Shown: positions 17,188 through 26,502 of the stretch, in pieces
Layout of the letters: every line of letters starts with the position of its first letter
Position numbering within the stretch: the stretch's first letter is position 1
NCBI GenBank assembly: GCA_016712145.1
Contig: JADJRO010000001.1
Location: 1,984,501-2,048,500, forward strand
Source: Saprospiraceae bacterium
GTDB lineage: Bacteria > Bacteroidota > Bacteroidia > Chitinophagales > Saprospiraceae
DNA: 64,000 bases
Direction of reading: 5' to 3'
Notes under the pieces: model-generated
Database searches by the model: none
What the model was told of the DNA's origin: nothing
The model's input: the letters and a program-made list of their open reading frames with translations, nothing else
Made by a program: the position numbers and the translations under genes

Positions 17188-18855
17188 TTATCGAATGCCA
17201 TGCATCCAGGTTTGCAATTTTTTAGAAAGCAAGAACATCACGATTGAAGCGATACCTGCCATTACTACAAACAACAAGAAGAAGTCATAGGTATTGGCCA
17301 TTGCATATCCTAGAAACGAACTGGGTTTTCCAGTTTCTGGATACAAAGCAGATAACATGCCTGCAAATTTATTTGCAGTAGCATTTGCTAAAAACCAGAC
17401 TCCCATTAGAAGGGATGCTAAACGTGCCGGTGCTAATTTATTGACCATGGATAATCCGATAGGTGATAAACAAAGTTCGCCAATGGTATGGATAAAATAC
17501 AAACCAGTCAACCAGATCATACTCACTTTTGCAGTTCCTTCCACTCCGTTTACACCAAAGGAAATGTATAAATAGCCCAATGCCAATAATCCAAGTCCCA
17601 TAGCCTGTTTTGTCAATGATGCCGGTTGCTTGTCATCCAATTTTAACCAGATGGCTGAAAGTACTGGAGCAAAAATTACTACGAATGCAGCATTGTAACT
17701 TTGAAACCAGCTTGCGGGCATTTCGGTCATTGTAAAATCATTTAGATAGCCACCAAAATGCAAGGCTGATAATAAGGCCGCGGAACCTAATGCATAATAA
17801 ATCGAAGATTTTGGTGAATGTTCAAATAACCAGGCGATAAATTTTCCTAAAAAATAAACGATTCCACTCAAAACCAAAACCATAAGCCACCAGGGTATAA
17901 AAAGGTTCATGGACCGATCGGTTTGCTCGTCTGCAAAAAAGGTAAGGGATGCTCCAGCTTGTTCGAATGCCGACCAAAAAAAGATAACAAAAAACGCTGA
18001 AATAAAAATGACCCAAATCCGATCTTTTTCAATTGGATTTAAGGATGGATCTAGAATGATGGTTGCTGGAATGCTTATAGCAAATGCAAAAATTGCAGCA
18101 CCAAATACATCAAAGCCAATCAATTTATAAAATATAACAAATAATATAAGGGAACCTGCTGTTATGGCAGCCAATTGTTTATTGTCAAATTTTGAATTGC
18201 CTGCTGAGTCCCCTTCTTTGATTCTATTTTTATTCGGTTCAACACCGATTTGCTCACCGGTCGGTGAAAGGAGGAAGCGATTCTTTAGCCATTGAAAAGA
18301 GGCAACACTTAATAACATACCGATGCCCGCTGCCAAGAAGCCCCATTTAAAGGCAACATTTTCTCCTAACCAACCACATAACAAGGGCGCTAAAAATGCA
18401 CCCAGGTTGACGCCCATATAAAAAATAGTATAAGCTGAATCCAATCTGCGATCGTTGTCAGGATATAATTGGCCTACCATGGTCGAAATATTTGGTTTAA
18501 AAAATCCATTTCCAAATACCATCAAACCAAGACCTAAATACATAATAAAACTGCTGTCAAATTGCCCACTGGCAAATAACATAAACTGCCCGGCAGCCAT
18601 AATCAAACCACCAATAATGATTGATTTCCGGTTTCCCCAATAACGATCTGCGAAGTACCCGCCTATAATCGGTGTTAGGTAAACAAGTCCTGTATAACTA
18701 CCATAAATCCCGGATGAAAAGGATTTATCCATCAGCAGTTGTTTGGTAAGAAAAAGTACCAGGATGGCGCGCATTCCATAGTAACTGAAGCGCTCCCACA
18801 TTTCTGTAAAAAACAAAAGGTAAAGTCCTCTGGGGTGACCCGTTTGTTGGCTCAT
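17188..18855 (-). CDS. POT/PTR family proton-dependent peptide transporter
   Basis: A 555-residue major-facilitator protein that imports di- and tripeptides with protons. The N-terminal signature FTEMWERFSYYGMRAIL carries the ExxER-type motif for proton coupling and peptide binding. GGYFADRYWGNRKS is the MFS loop motif, and FYMGVNLGAFLAPLLCGWLG is the PTR2 signature. The C-terminal half includes a long loop and extra helices, as in DtpT/YdgR relatives. The gene is first in the pair with OPT and is divergent from the T9SS beta-helix gene across a 415-bp AT-rich gap. Whether it is dtpT-like in specificity is inferred. Confidence 0.9.
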   Translation of the reverse strand: MSQQTGHPRGLYLLFFTEMWERFSYYGMRAILVLFLTKQLLMDKSFSSGIYGSYTGLVYLTPIIGGYFADRYWGNRKSIIIGGLIMAAGQFMLFASGQFDSSFIMYLGLGLMVFGNGFFKPNISTMVGQLYPDNDRRLDSAYTIFYMGVNLGAFLAPLLCGWLGENVAFKWGFLAAGIGMLLSVASFQWLKNRFLLSPTGEQIGVEPNKNRIKEGDSAGNSKFDNKQLAAITAGSLILFVIFYKLIGFDVFGAAIFAFAISIPATIILDPSLNPIEKDRIWVIFISAFFVIFFWSAFEQAGASLTFFADEQTDRSMNLFIPWWLMVLVLSGIVYFLGKFIAWLFEHSPKSSIYYALGSAALLSALHFGGYLNDFTMTEMPASWFQSYNAAFVVIFAPVLSAIWLKLDDKQPASLTKQAMGLGLLALGYLYISFGVNGVEGTAKVSMIWLTGLYFIHTIGELCLSPIGLSMVNKLAPARLASLLMGVWFLANATANKFAGMLSALYPETGKPSSFLGYAMANTYDFFLLFVVMAGIASIVMFLLSKKLQTWMHGIR

Positions 18856-19270
18856 TTTCGTATAAGTTTGTTAAAAGAATGGTTTTTCTAAGGCTAAATA
18901 TAAATGGAATCTTTGGAATTGACTAAGAAGACAAATGTTAAACCTAGTACTTTATGATTATTTCAATTCGAAAATCAGTTAATTTATCCAACAAGCAAAT
19001 TATATTTTGAAAATTAGATTCTAATATATGTTTTACAAAATTTAGTATTGCAAATCAATCTTGTTGAATCATGACTTAAATGAAAATATTTTACTCTATG
19101 ATATGTTTTTTTTGATTACTCAAATCATATGAATAAAAAATTACAACTGTTAATATTTCTGGTTTATCAAAACATTATTGTAATTTAGTTTAATAATTTA
19201 TAGTAGGTAATTCCTGTTTTCAATTTTTAATAGGCATAAATCTGATTTTTTAATTTCTAAAACTACTAAT
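18856..19270. other. AT-rich divergent intergenic region, 415 bp
   Basis: Lies between the POT gene (-) and the beta-helix gene (+). No small gene or RNA was recognised. A near-match to the -7 box (TAAATCTG, 19237-19244) lies 27 bp before the beta-helix ATG. Confidence 0.4.
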
Positions 19271-22132
19271 ATGAGGCCTAATTTAAATTTTGCCCCCCCC
19301 CTATTTTATAGAATGATATTTCGTTCGAATTTAGGTAAAATCAAGTTTAAGTCAGATGTTGTAACCAAATCTTCTTTTACTCTTAAGGAGATTCAAGCAG
19401 GGTTTGTACAAAAATTTAAAACCATTTATAAAATTATCCAAATATGGTTGCTGATTTTACAAATTATTATACTGGCAAATTCAAGTTCCTTTGGTCAGTG
19501 TGTTTGCAATCTCAATTTTGGTGATAGTGAATTTAGCACATCCATATGGAGCCAATCTGGAATTGCTGGCAACGGATATGTGGTTGACAAAATAATATGC
19601 ATTAAAGGCACTTTAATTATTGATGTGGATATAAAATTTTTAAATTGCCGTTTTAAAATGTTTAAAAATTCTTCAATTTATATTTCAAATAATAATAAAT
19701 TTAATTCATCTCATTGTACTTATGAAGCCTGCGAAAGTTTCATGTGGAATGGAATCATTGGAACATGGGGCTCTGTTTTGGAATTTAACAATAATACAAT
19801 TAATGACGCTAAAACTGGTATATATTGTTATCCAAATACTACGCTTAAGTTGATGATTCAGAATAAATTTAATAGATGTCAATTTGGACTTTATGCTCAA
19901 AGCGCAATTGTTGGCAGTCCATTTGTAGGAAACAGTTATTTTTCAAATGGTACAATGATTCCGCCTTTTCAAGGGCTTTATCCTGAAAGAGGAATGTTAT
20001 TAATAAATATTGCAGGTGTAACAGAAAGAAAAGGAAGATATGATCACATGAAAATTGGAATTGAACTCATTGGCACAATTTATCAAGGAGATAAGATATT
20101 TATCCAAAATGGAGGGCCTCTGGACTTTAGTCATCCTCCACTAATATTTATTACCAGTTTCGGGATTGCAGCTGGGAATTATAGCGATTTAAAACTAACT
20201 AATTCATTAATCAGGTCATATCCAGTTGGAGTATTTAGTGGTAACTCTAATACTTTGGTTACGAATGATACCATTCGAAATGTATTATCAGGTATCCTTG
20301 TAACTGAAAATAAAGGATTAAATATTGATATTTCAAATAATAACCTAGATACTTTAAGTGAACTCGGAATAGTTATACAAAATTCAACTCCAACATTAAA
20401 AACACGAATTGCAAATAATTTAATAAATTTTAATTCTTTTTCCATATATGGCCATCCAGGTGATTTATCTATAGGGATTGATATCGAAAATGATGTGCTG
20501 CTGGATGTTGAACAAAATTCGGAGATTAATAATAATTTTATTTTTGAAAATAATTTAGTTACACCAAATTATTTTGGTATTTCCTTATTTAATGTTGGCA
20601 ATTTATTGGTTACAGATAATACCTCTGTCTTTTCGAATCCAACTGTTATGCCAAAATATGGAATAAGCACAGTAAGAAGTCCAGCTATTAATATTTTCAA
20701 CAATACCATGATTGGTGGTGGAGTTAACACACCAAATTCAACAGGTTACTATATAAGAGATTCAGATATAAATTTATTATGTTGTAATACTTCAATAGCA
20801 GTCGATATAGGAACTGAATTTAATGGTACCTGCCTCGATTCAAAAATCAGCGGAAGTAATTTCAATGGTCCATATATTTCAAATGCACTTTTGTTTTCAT
20901 TTACCTGGACAGCTATCCAACAAATTTATCCAGGTAATAATTGGATTGGTCAATCACCAATTGATGCCAGATATATAGGTGATCCTTTTATCGCTAGTAA
21001 TGATAATTTTATAGTCTCCTCGGTTGGCTTGCCATTTCATCCGGACAATCCAATCGATGGTCCAATTGACTGGTTTATTAAACCCTTAAATCCAGATCAA
21101 GAATATTTATGTTTAATTGATCCAGATTGCAATGGAATGCCTGGATCAAATTGCAATGATTTTCCAAACGACGAGTATTTACTAACAAAAGGCTATTCTG
21201 GACTACATGGAGAAGGAATTACATGGCAAGCTAGGAAAAATGTTTTGAGAAAAATGTGGCAGGACTCAAATTTTGGTTGCAATACCTCCTTAGTTGATAG
21301 TTTTAAAATAGCCAACTTAAATTCCAATTTGGGGAAATTAGCTAGAATATTAAATAATATAAACAATTCACTCGCACTTACCGCATTAGAAAAATTTACT
21401 TTGGATTCCTTAAATATTCTGAAAAATCAAATGATGTGGTCCATTTATCAATTGGATTCAATTTGGGAAATAGATAGTACTTATTATGATTATTGGTCTG
21501 CTATTAGAATTAGTCAAGTAAATCAATTAAGTTTAATTAATCAACAAATGGTTAACATATTAAATGCTTACCATACAAATAATAATAGTCAATTATTAGA
21601 CATTCAAGTCGAACTAGAATCGATTAATCCAGTTAATATCATGGAAGAAAACGATTTGTTTACGACTGGAATTTTCTTGTCTAAAAATATCAATGAAGAA
21701 TATATATTGTCTGAGTTACAATTGTCCAGTTTAATTTTAACTGCATCACAATGTCCTCTTGATGGTGGAGAAGGGGTTTCAAATGCAAGAGCAATGCTAA
21801 ATGATCTAATGCAAGTTACTAATTTCATTTCTGGTACCTGTGATACCTTTATTGGAGCCAGAAACAATAATTTAAAAGTTAACTTAGTTGATTTTAGTAT
21901 TAAACCTAACCCTAATTCAGGTAATTTTATTATTGAGGTGGTTAATAATCCTAATCATTTTAATAATACTATTTCCATTTATAATTTAAATAGCGAAATT
22001 TCTATTAGAATTCAATCTGATCAAAATATAATAAGGATTAATAAACCTCTTAAATCAGGCTTATATTTAATTCAATTGGTAAATGAACAAGGAAATTCAA
22101 CCACTAAGAAATTTATGGTCCATCACGAATGA
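19271..22132 (+). CDS. Secreted parallel beta-helix protein with T9SS sorting domain
   Basis: A 953-residue surface or secreted protein. Hydrophobic residues ~52-71, ending in SSSFGQ, look like the signal peptide, which leaves an unusually long 48-residue N-terminal extension from the ATG at 19271; an ATG at 19313 is an alternative. Residues ~85-560 carry Asn-rich strand/turn repeats (NNNTI, NSLIRSYPVGVFSGN, ISNNNLD) typical of right-handed beta-helices such as adhesins or polysaccharide-binding proteins. Residues ~600-870 are helical linker. The last ~75 residues are a type A sorting domain (IKPNPNSGNFIIEV..., ISIYNLNSE, GLYLIQLVNEQG). A C9 run lies in codons 8-11. Codon use is AT-rich like its neighbour, and the stop overlaps the next start by 4 bp. 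Confidence 0.8.
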   Translation: MRPNLNFAPPLFYRMIFRSNLGKIKFKSDVVTKSSFTLKEIQAGFVQKFKTIYKIIQIWLLILQIIILANSSSFGQCVCNLNFGDSEFSTSIWSQSGIAGNGYVVDKIICIKGTLIIDVDIKFLNCRFKMFKNSSIYISNNNKFNSSHCTYEACESFMWNGIIGTWGSVLEFNNNTINDAKTGIYCYPNTTLKLMIQNKFNRCQFGLYAQSAIVGSPFVGNSYFSNGTMIPPFQGLYPERGMLLINIAGVTERKGRYDHMKIGIELIGTIYQGDKIFIQNGGPLDFSHPPLIFITSFGIAAGNYSDLKLTNSLIRSYPVGVFSGNSNTLVTNDTIRNVLSGILVTENKGLNIDISNNNLDTLSELGIVIQNSTPTLKTRIANNLINFNSFSIYGHPGDLSIGIDIENDVLLDVEQNSEINNNFIFENNLVTPNYFGISLFNVGNLLVTDNTSVFSNPTVMPKYGISTVRSPAINIFNNTMIGGGVNTPNSTGYYIRDSDINLLCCNTSIAVDIGTEFNGTCLDSKISGSNFNGPYISNALLFSFTWTAIQQIYPGNNWIGQSPIDARYIGDPFIASNDNFIVSSVGLPFHPDNPIDGPIDWFIKPLNPDQEYLCLIDPDCNGMPGSNCNDFPNDEYLLTKGYSGLHGEGITWQARKNVLRKMWQDSNFGCNTSLVDSFKIANLNSNLGKLARILNNINNSLALTALEKFTLDSLNILKNQMMWSIYQLDSIWEIDSTYYDYWSAIRISQVNQLSLINQQMVNILNAYHTNNNSQLLDIQVELESINPVNIMEENDLFTTGIFLSKNINEEYILSELQLSSLILTASQCPLDGGEGVSNARAMLNDLMQVTNFISGTCDTFIGARNNNLKVNLVDFSIKPNPNSGNFIIEVVNNPNHFNNTISIYNLNSEISIRIQSDQNIIRINKPLKSGLYLIQLVNEQGNSTTKKFMVHHE
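19293..19301 (+). repeat. Poly-C tract (C9) in the 5' end of the beta-helix gene
   Basis: Nine consecutive C residues in an AT-rich gene, 22 bp after the upstream ATG. A change of one base would throw the frame from that ATG while leaving the ATG at 19313 usable. Confidence 0.8.
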
Positions 22133-23888
22133 AATTTTTAAGTTATACATTATTAATCAAATTACTCCTTGTATCGAGCATCGAAGTGAGATCCCAAAAA
22201 GAGGATTTCACTTGGATGCTTGGTCGGAGTGGAATTGAATCCGATTCAAACTTCTGCAGGATTCAGTGGACTTTTAATGCTCAAGGATATTATCATGAGC
22301 AGAGAGCATATAAAGTGGATTATAGAATGGATTATACCAATGCTTCTATTTCTGACAATTTGGGTAATTTACTTTTTTACACAAATGGACATTCGATATT
22401 CAATAAAGCCCATCAAGTCATGCAAAATGGAGATGGATTAGAAGCAGGTGTTTTTGCAAATTCTGCAAAAGAAAGTGGAGCAAAATTACTTGGAGGTGCT
22501 TTAATACTTCCATGGCCCGAAAATCAAAATTTGTATTTAATCTTACATGTTACGACCGATGGAATGCCATTTTTTGGTATTCTTTAAACCTTTACTCTAC
22601 CTTAGTTGATATTTCTCTAGATTCCACAAAAGGTGATGTAATATATAAAAATCAACCAGTATATACGGATAGCTTGGTCAATGGCAGCCTAAGCGCTTGC
22701 AAGCATGCAAATGGAAGAGATTGGTGGATTCCTTGTTTTAATTATTCTGGAAAAAAATGTTTTATGTTTTTGTTTGATCCATCTGGAATCAGATTACACC
22801 ATATACAGGAAATTCCTTATTCTTTTGAGCCAAGCGGAAATGGTCAGGCCCAATTTAGTCCAAATGGCAATACATATTGTTTTTTTCACCGAAACAGCCA
22901 AAATTACCGTGAATTTTTATTGGCAGAATTTGATCGATGTAATGGAATTTATTCCAATATTAAATTTAATTCGATTCCAGGATATGATTTTGTTGGTGTA
23001 GCATTTTCACCAGACAGTAAATTGTTGTACATAAGTACTGCTTATGAGTTATTTCAATTAGATTTAAATGATGTGGAACCTTTTGAAAATAGATTTCGAG
23101 TTGACAGCATTGATGGCTTTACATGGATGCCCTTGTTTCCTTGTTACTTTTCCTTTATGCAGCTTGCTCCGGATGGAAAAATTTATATTAATAATGGAAG
23201 AGATCCCGCTTTTTTGAGCACGATTGAAAAACCGAATTTACTTGGTAAGGAATGTGAAGTTAGACAACATCATATCAATATTACCAGTAATGCTACTTTG
23301 CCAAATTTTCCTTATTTCAGACTGGGCCCTTTAGAAGCATCCAGTTGCGATACACTCGCTCTGGGTAGATTGCCTATATCTTTTTGGAAAGAAGAAAAAG
23401 ACAATAGCAACAAATTTTTATTAAAATTTAAAGATGAAAGCAAATTTCAAATAAACAAATGGGAGTGGGAATTCGGAGATCCTGGCAGCATTGATAATAG
23501 CAGTAATTTACAAAACCCACAACATATTTTTAGTAAAAGTGGATTATTTAATGTATGCTTAATTGTAAGTAATCCGATTGGAAAAGATACATTTTGCAAA
23601 ACAATAAACATTGAAACAGTTTCTACAAGTTCACATTCAAATCAAGAATTTATTACTATTTATCCAATTCCAACGGAAGACTTTATAAGCATCAAGATTG
23701 AAAAAATTTACACGACACCAATATCATTAAATTTGTTGAATGCCAATTCTCAGGTCGTTAAAAGAGCCAAATTGGTATCTGGAGAGAATCGTCTTAATGT
23801 TCAAGATATTTCCCCAGGAATTTATCTTTTAAAAATATTTACCTCTGAAAATGTATTAGTAAAAGAACTTAAGTTTTTCAAAAAATAA
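22129..23888 (+). CDS. Secreted beta-propeller/PKD protein with T9SS sorting domain, frameshifted
   Basis: Two overlapping frames make one protein. Frame one (22129-22587) has a signal peptide (LLIKLLLVSSIEVRSQ) and the start of a propeller-like domain. Frame two, open from before 22512 to 23888, continues with WYSLNLYST, FSPNG and LAPDGKIYI blade motifs, a PKD domain (WEWEFGDPGS...FSKSGLFNVCLIVSN, ~residues 440-490 of the joined chain) and a C-terminal type A sorting domain (IYPIPTEDFISI, GIYLLKIF). Adding one T to the T6 run at 22570-22575 joins them into a ~585-residue protein. The family is common in Saprospiraceae as secreted WD40-like/PKD proteins. It is coupled to the beta-helix gene by a 4-bp overlap. 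Confidence 0.7.
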
Positions 23889-24002
23889 TAATTTATTTCG
23901 ATTTTTTAATCCCCAAAAAACTGAGTAATTTCCAAGACTCTATAAAAGAAATGGCAGCTAGCGGATAATTTACAATTATCCCTTCTGAACGAATTCAATA
24001 GG

Positions 24003-24437
24003 GGAACACATAGAATTTTCCCCCTATGTTTTTTAAATTACTATTTGCCTATGTGGTCCAAAAAAAAAAAATACTATTTGAAACACATAGAACATAGGAC
24101 ACAATAGAACTCACATAGAATTTTCTTCCTATTTTTTCTATATTCCTATGTGCCTATGTGGTTCAAAAATAAAATACTATTTGAAACACATAGGACATAA
24201 GACACAATAGAGAAACAAATAGAAATTCCTTCTATGTTCCCTATATCCCTATGTGCCTATGTGGTCCAAATAAAATGATGATTTGAAACACATAGAACAT
24301 AGGACACAATAGACCTCACATAGAATTTGCTTTCTATTTTTTCTATATCCCTATGTGCCTATGTGGTTCAAAAAAAAATACTATTTGAAACACATAGAAC
24401 ATAGGACACAATAGAGGAACACATAGAATCAAATAGG
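24003..24437. repeat. 102-bp tandem repeat array of imperfect hairpins
   Basis: Four main units: the word AAACACATAG starts at 24081, 24184, 24286 and 24388, a period of 102-103 bp, with a partial unit before. Each unit holds CACATAG/ACATAGG words on the left and CTATGTG/CCTATGTG words on the right, so each folds into a long imperfect hairpin. The spacer between units (TTCAAA...TTTGAA) is also palindromic. There is no coding potential, and no unique spacers as in CRISPR. Confidence 0.85.
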
Positions 24438-24476
24438 TTATTCAAAATTTCTTTGTTCTTAAAGGGTTAAAAAATA

Positions 24477-26066
24477 TTATATTCGGCTCCCGTTTGCCAA
24501 TGCCCAGGTAAGTAAAAAAATGTGACGGGCAATTTTTGTTGTTTTGTTGTAATTGATTTTAAATGCATCATCTGTAACCCGATGATAATCTTCATGGACT
24601 CCACTAAAAAAGAAAATAGACGGGATTCCCTTTTCTGCAAAATTGTAATGATCCGATCTGTAATAAAAACGGTTGGGATCCAACTCACTGTTAAATGTAT
24701 GATCCAATTTTAATTGAGAATACGATTGGTTGACATTGACATTTAGTTCGTGCAATAGAGGATTGATCCGATCAGAACCTATGACATAGATATAATTTTC
24801 GTCCGTACCATATTTTGGATCAATTCTTCCGATCATGTCAACATTGATTTCTGCTTTGGTTTCACTGAGTGGAAACAGTGGATTGTTTACGTAGTAAAGC
24901 GAACCCAACAAACCCTTTTCCTCACCGGTAACCAACATACACAATACAGATCGGCTCGGACCTTTTCCTTCACTTTTTAATTTTTGCAAAGTCGCTGCAA
25001 TTTCCATAACAGCAGAAGTTCCACTTGCATTATCATCTGCACCATTGAAAGCTTCTTTCCCACGCATCCCGATGTGATCGTAATGAGCCGTCAAGCTGAT
25101 AATTTCATCTTTTCGATCAGAACCTTCAATAAATGCAATCACATTTTGACCTTTAACCGCACGAACTGATTTTTTTTGTAAAATATCGATTTTTGCTTTT
25201 ATTAAAAAAGCATTAGGCTTCCCACTTCTATTAATTTTATCTTTTGCTTTTAAAATTTTCTTAAAGCTCCCTCCCATTAACATAGAAGCGGTGGTAGTTG
25301 AAAGTACTATTTGATTGATTCCATGTATTTGCATGGTTTCACTGGTATCTAAAATTACATCCGGAGAAACGACTTCTGAGCGATGTGCATCCACATATTC
25401 CTTAAATTTATCTTCAATCACCAATACCAGTTTTGCACCATGCTTTCGTGCGGCTTCCACCTTCATGTCCAAATCACTAGACCATTCTGAGGGTGTTTTT
25501 GTCCCATTTAGTATGTAGTTACCTTCCTTATTCTTTGGTTCTCCTTTAAAAAATAAAACGGCTTTATTTTTTACATCGATGTTTTTATAATCATTGTAAT
25601 TTTTATGATCAATCCCATAACCTACAAAAGCGAGTTCATTGGTATTCCATTCCAAGTTATCGTTGATTGCCGGAATCACCAGATAATCCCAAAATTGTTT
25701 ATAGGGAACCCCATTAATTTTAAAATGCAGTTTATCCCAATAAATCCATTTAAATCCAACTTTTTGAAAATAGGTATTCGCTTCCCCGTGTTTTTCAATA
25801 TTGTTTTTAGCAAAATGAGCCGAAATAAAATGAGCTGCACGATCAATGCCGGCACTTCCCAATTCTCTACCTTCACAAGAATCAGAAGCGAGGTACTCAA
25901 TAATTTCTTTTAAATTCTCTGTTTTAATATTTTGAGCATATTGATAGGCAGAATCTGGAAATACCGCAAGGTTAGAATCCGGAATTATAACTGCACTGAT
26001 AAAATCCTTTTGTGCATTTCCTGTTACCAGAAATAAACAAAACACAGATTTTAAAATGAATTTCAT
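24477..26066 (-). CDS. M28 family zinc peptidase with PA domain
   Basis: A 529-residue exported aminopeptidase-like enzyme. The signal peptide (LKSVFCLFLVTGNAQ) directs it to the periplasm or outside. Residues ~120-290 fit a protease-associated insert. The catalytic domain has the metal ligands in order: His in TAHYDHIG (~325), bridging Asp in GADDNASG, Glu-Glu in TGEEKGLLGS, Asp in NVDMIGR and the final His in HEDYHRVTDD. This is a complete di-zinc site, expected to release N-terminal residues from peptides. The gene overlaps rpiB by 4 bp. With the peptide importers elsewhere in the window it suits peptide scavenging. Confidence 0.88.
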   Translation of the reverse strand: MKFILKSVFCLFLVTGNAQKDFISAVIIPDSNLAVFPDSAYQYAQNIKTENLKEIIEYLASDSCEGRELGSAGIDRAAHFISAHFAKNNIEKHGEANTYFQKVGFKWIYWDKLHFKINGVPYKQFWDYLVIPAINDNLEWNTNELAFVGYGIDHKNYNDYKNIDVKNKAVLFFKGEPKNKEGNYILNGTKTPSEWSSDLDMKVEAARKHGAKLVLVIEDKFKEYVDAHRSEVVSPDVILDTSETMQIHGINQIVLSTTTASMLMGGSFKKILKAKDKINRSGKPNAFLIKAKIDILQKKSVRAVKGQNVIAFIEGSDRKDEIISLTAHYDHIGMRGKEAFNGADDNASGTSAVMEIAATLQKLKSEGKGPSRSVLCMLVTGEEKGLLGSLYYVNNPLFPLSETKAEINVDMIGRIDPKYGTDENYIYVIGSDRINPLLHELNVNVNQSYSQLKLDHTFNSELDPNRFYYRSDHYNFAEKGIPSIFFFSGVHEDYHRVTDDAFKINYNKTTKIARHIFLLTWALANGSRI

Positions 26067-26494
26067 GGAAGATTAATTTTATCAATTCTTCGCTGATGCC
26101 TTCCACTTTCAAAAGCAGTATCAATAAATACTGCTACCATGCTGCATGCAATTTCTAAAGTAACATATCGTGCCGGAATGCTTAAAACATTTGCATTATT
26201 ATGTGCTCGGGCCAACTGTGCAATTTCTTCATTCCAGCAAAGCGCACAACGTACTGCTTTGTGTTTATTGACTGTCATCGCAACTCCGTTGCCACTGCCA
26301 CATAAAACAATTCCAAAATCTGCTTGCTCCAGATCGATATCATTTCCAACCGGATGCACAAAATCAGGATAATCCACTGAGTCTGTAGAATAACATCCGT
26401 GATCGGTTACCAAGATTCCTTTCAATTCCAAAAATGCAATGACTGCTTGTTTGCATTCAAATCCGGCGTGGTCACTTCCAACAGATACCTTCAT
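26063..26494 (-). CDS. rpiB: Ribose 5-phosphate isomerase B
   Basis: Interconverts ribose 5-phosphate and ribulose 5-phosphate in the non-oxidative pentose phosphate pathway. The 143-residue protein has the RpiB/LacAB fold signatures: VSVGSDHAGFECK at the N-terminus, DYPDF, and VLCGSGNGVAM with the catalytic Cys. RCALCWNEE and the HNNANVLSIPAR segment with the phosphate-binding residues follow. Length matches the family. It lies between the damaged DUF2723 gene (8 bp upstream) and the M28 peptidase (4-bp overlap), so expression is probably from a promoter before 29420. Confidence 0.93.
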   Translation of the reverse strand: MKVSVGSDHAGFECKQAVIAFLELKGILVTDHGCYSTDSVDYPDFVHPVGNDIDLEQADFGIVLCGSGNGVAMTVNKHKAVRCALCWNEEIAQLARAHNNANVLSIPARYVTLEIACSMVAVFIDTAFESGRHQRRIDKINLP

Positions 26495-26502
26495 ATTCGT
26501 TC

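Noticed and set aside
22570..22575. Programmed frameshift at the first T6 site
   Set aside because: The P-site codon would re-pair as ATT, so it is not a good slippery site; a lost T explains it better.
24003..24437. CRISPR array
   Set aside because: The units are conserved along their full 102 bp, with no unique spacers and no cas genes nearby.
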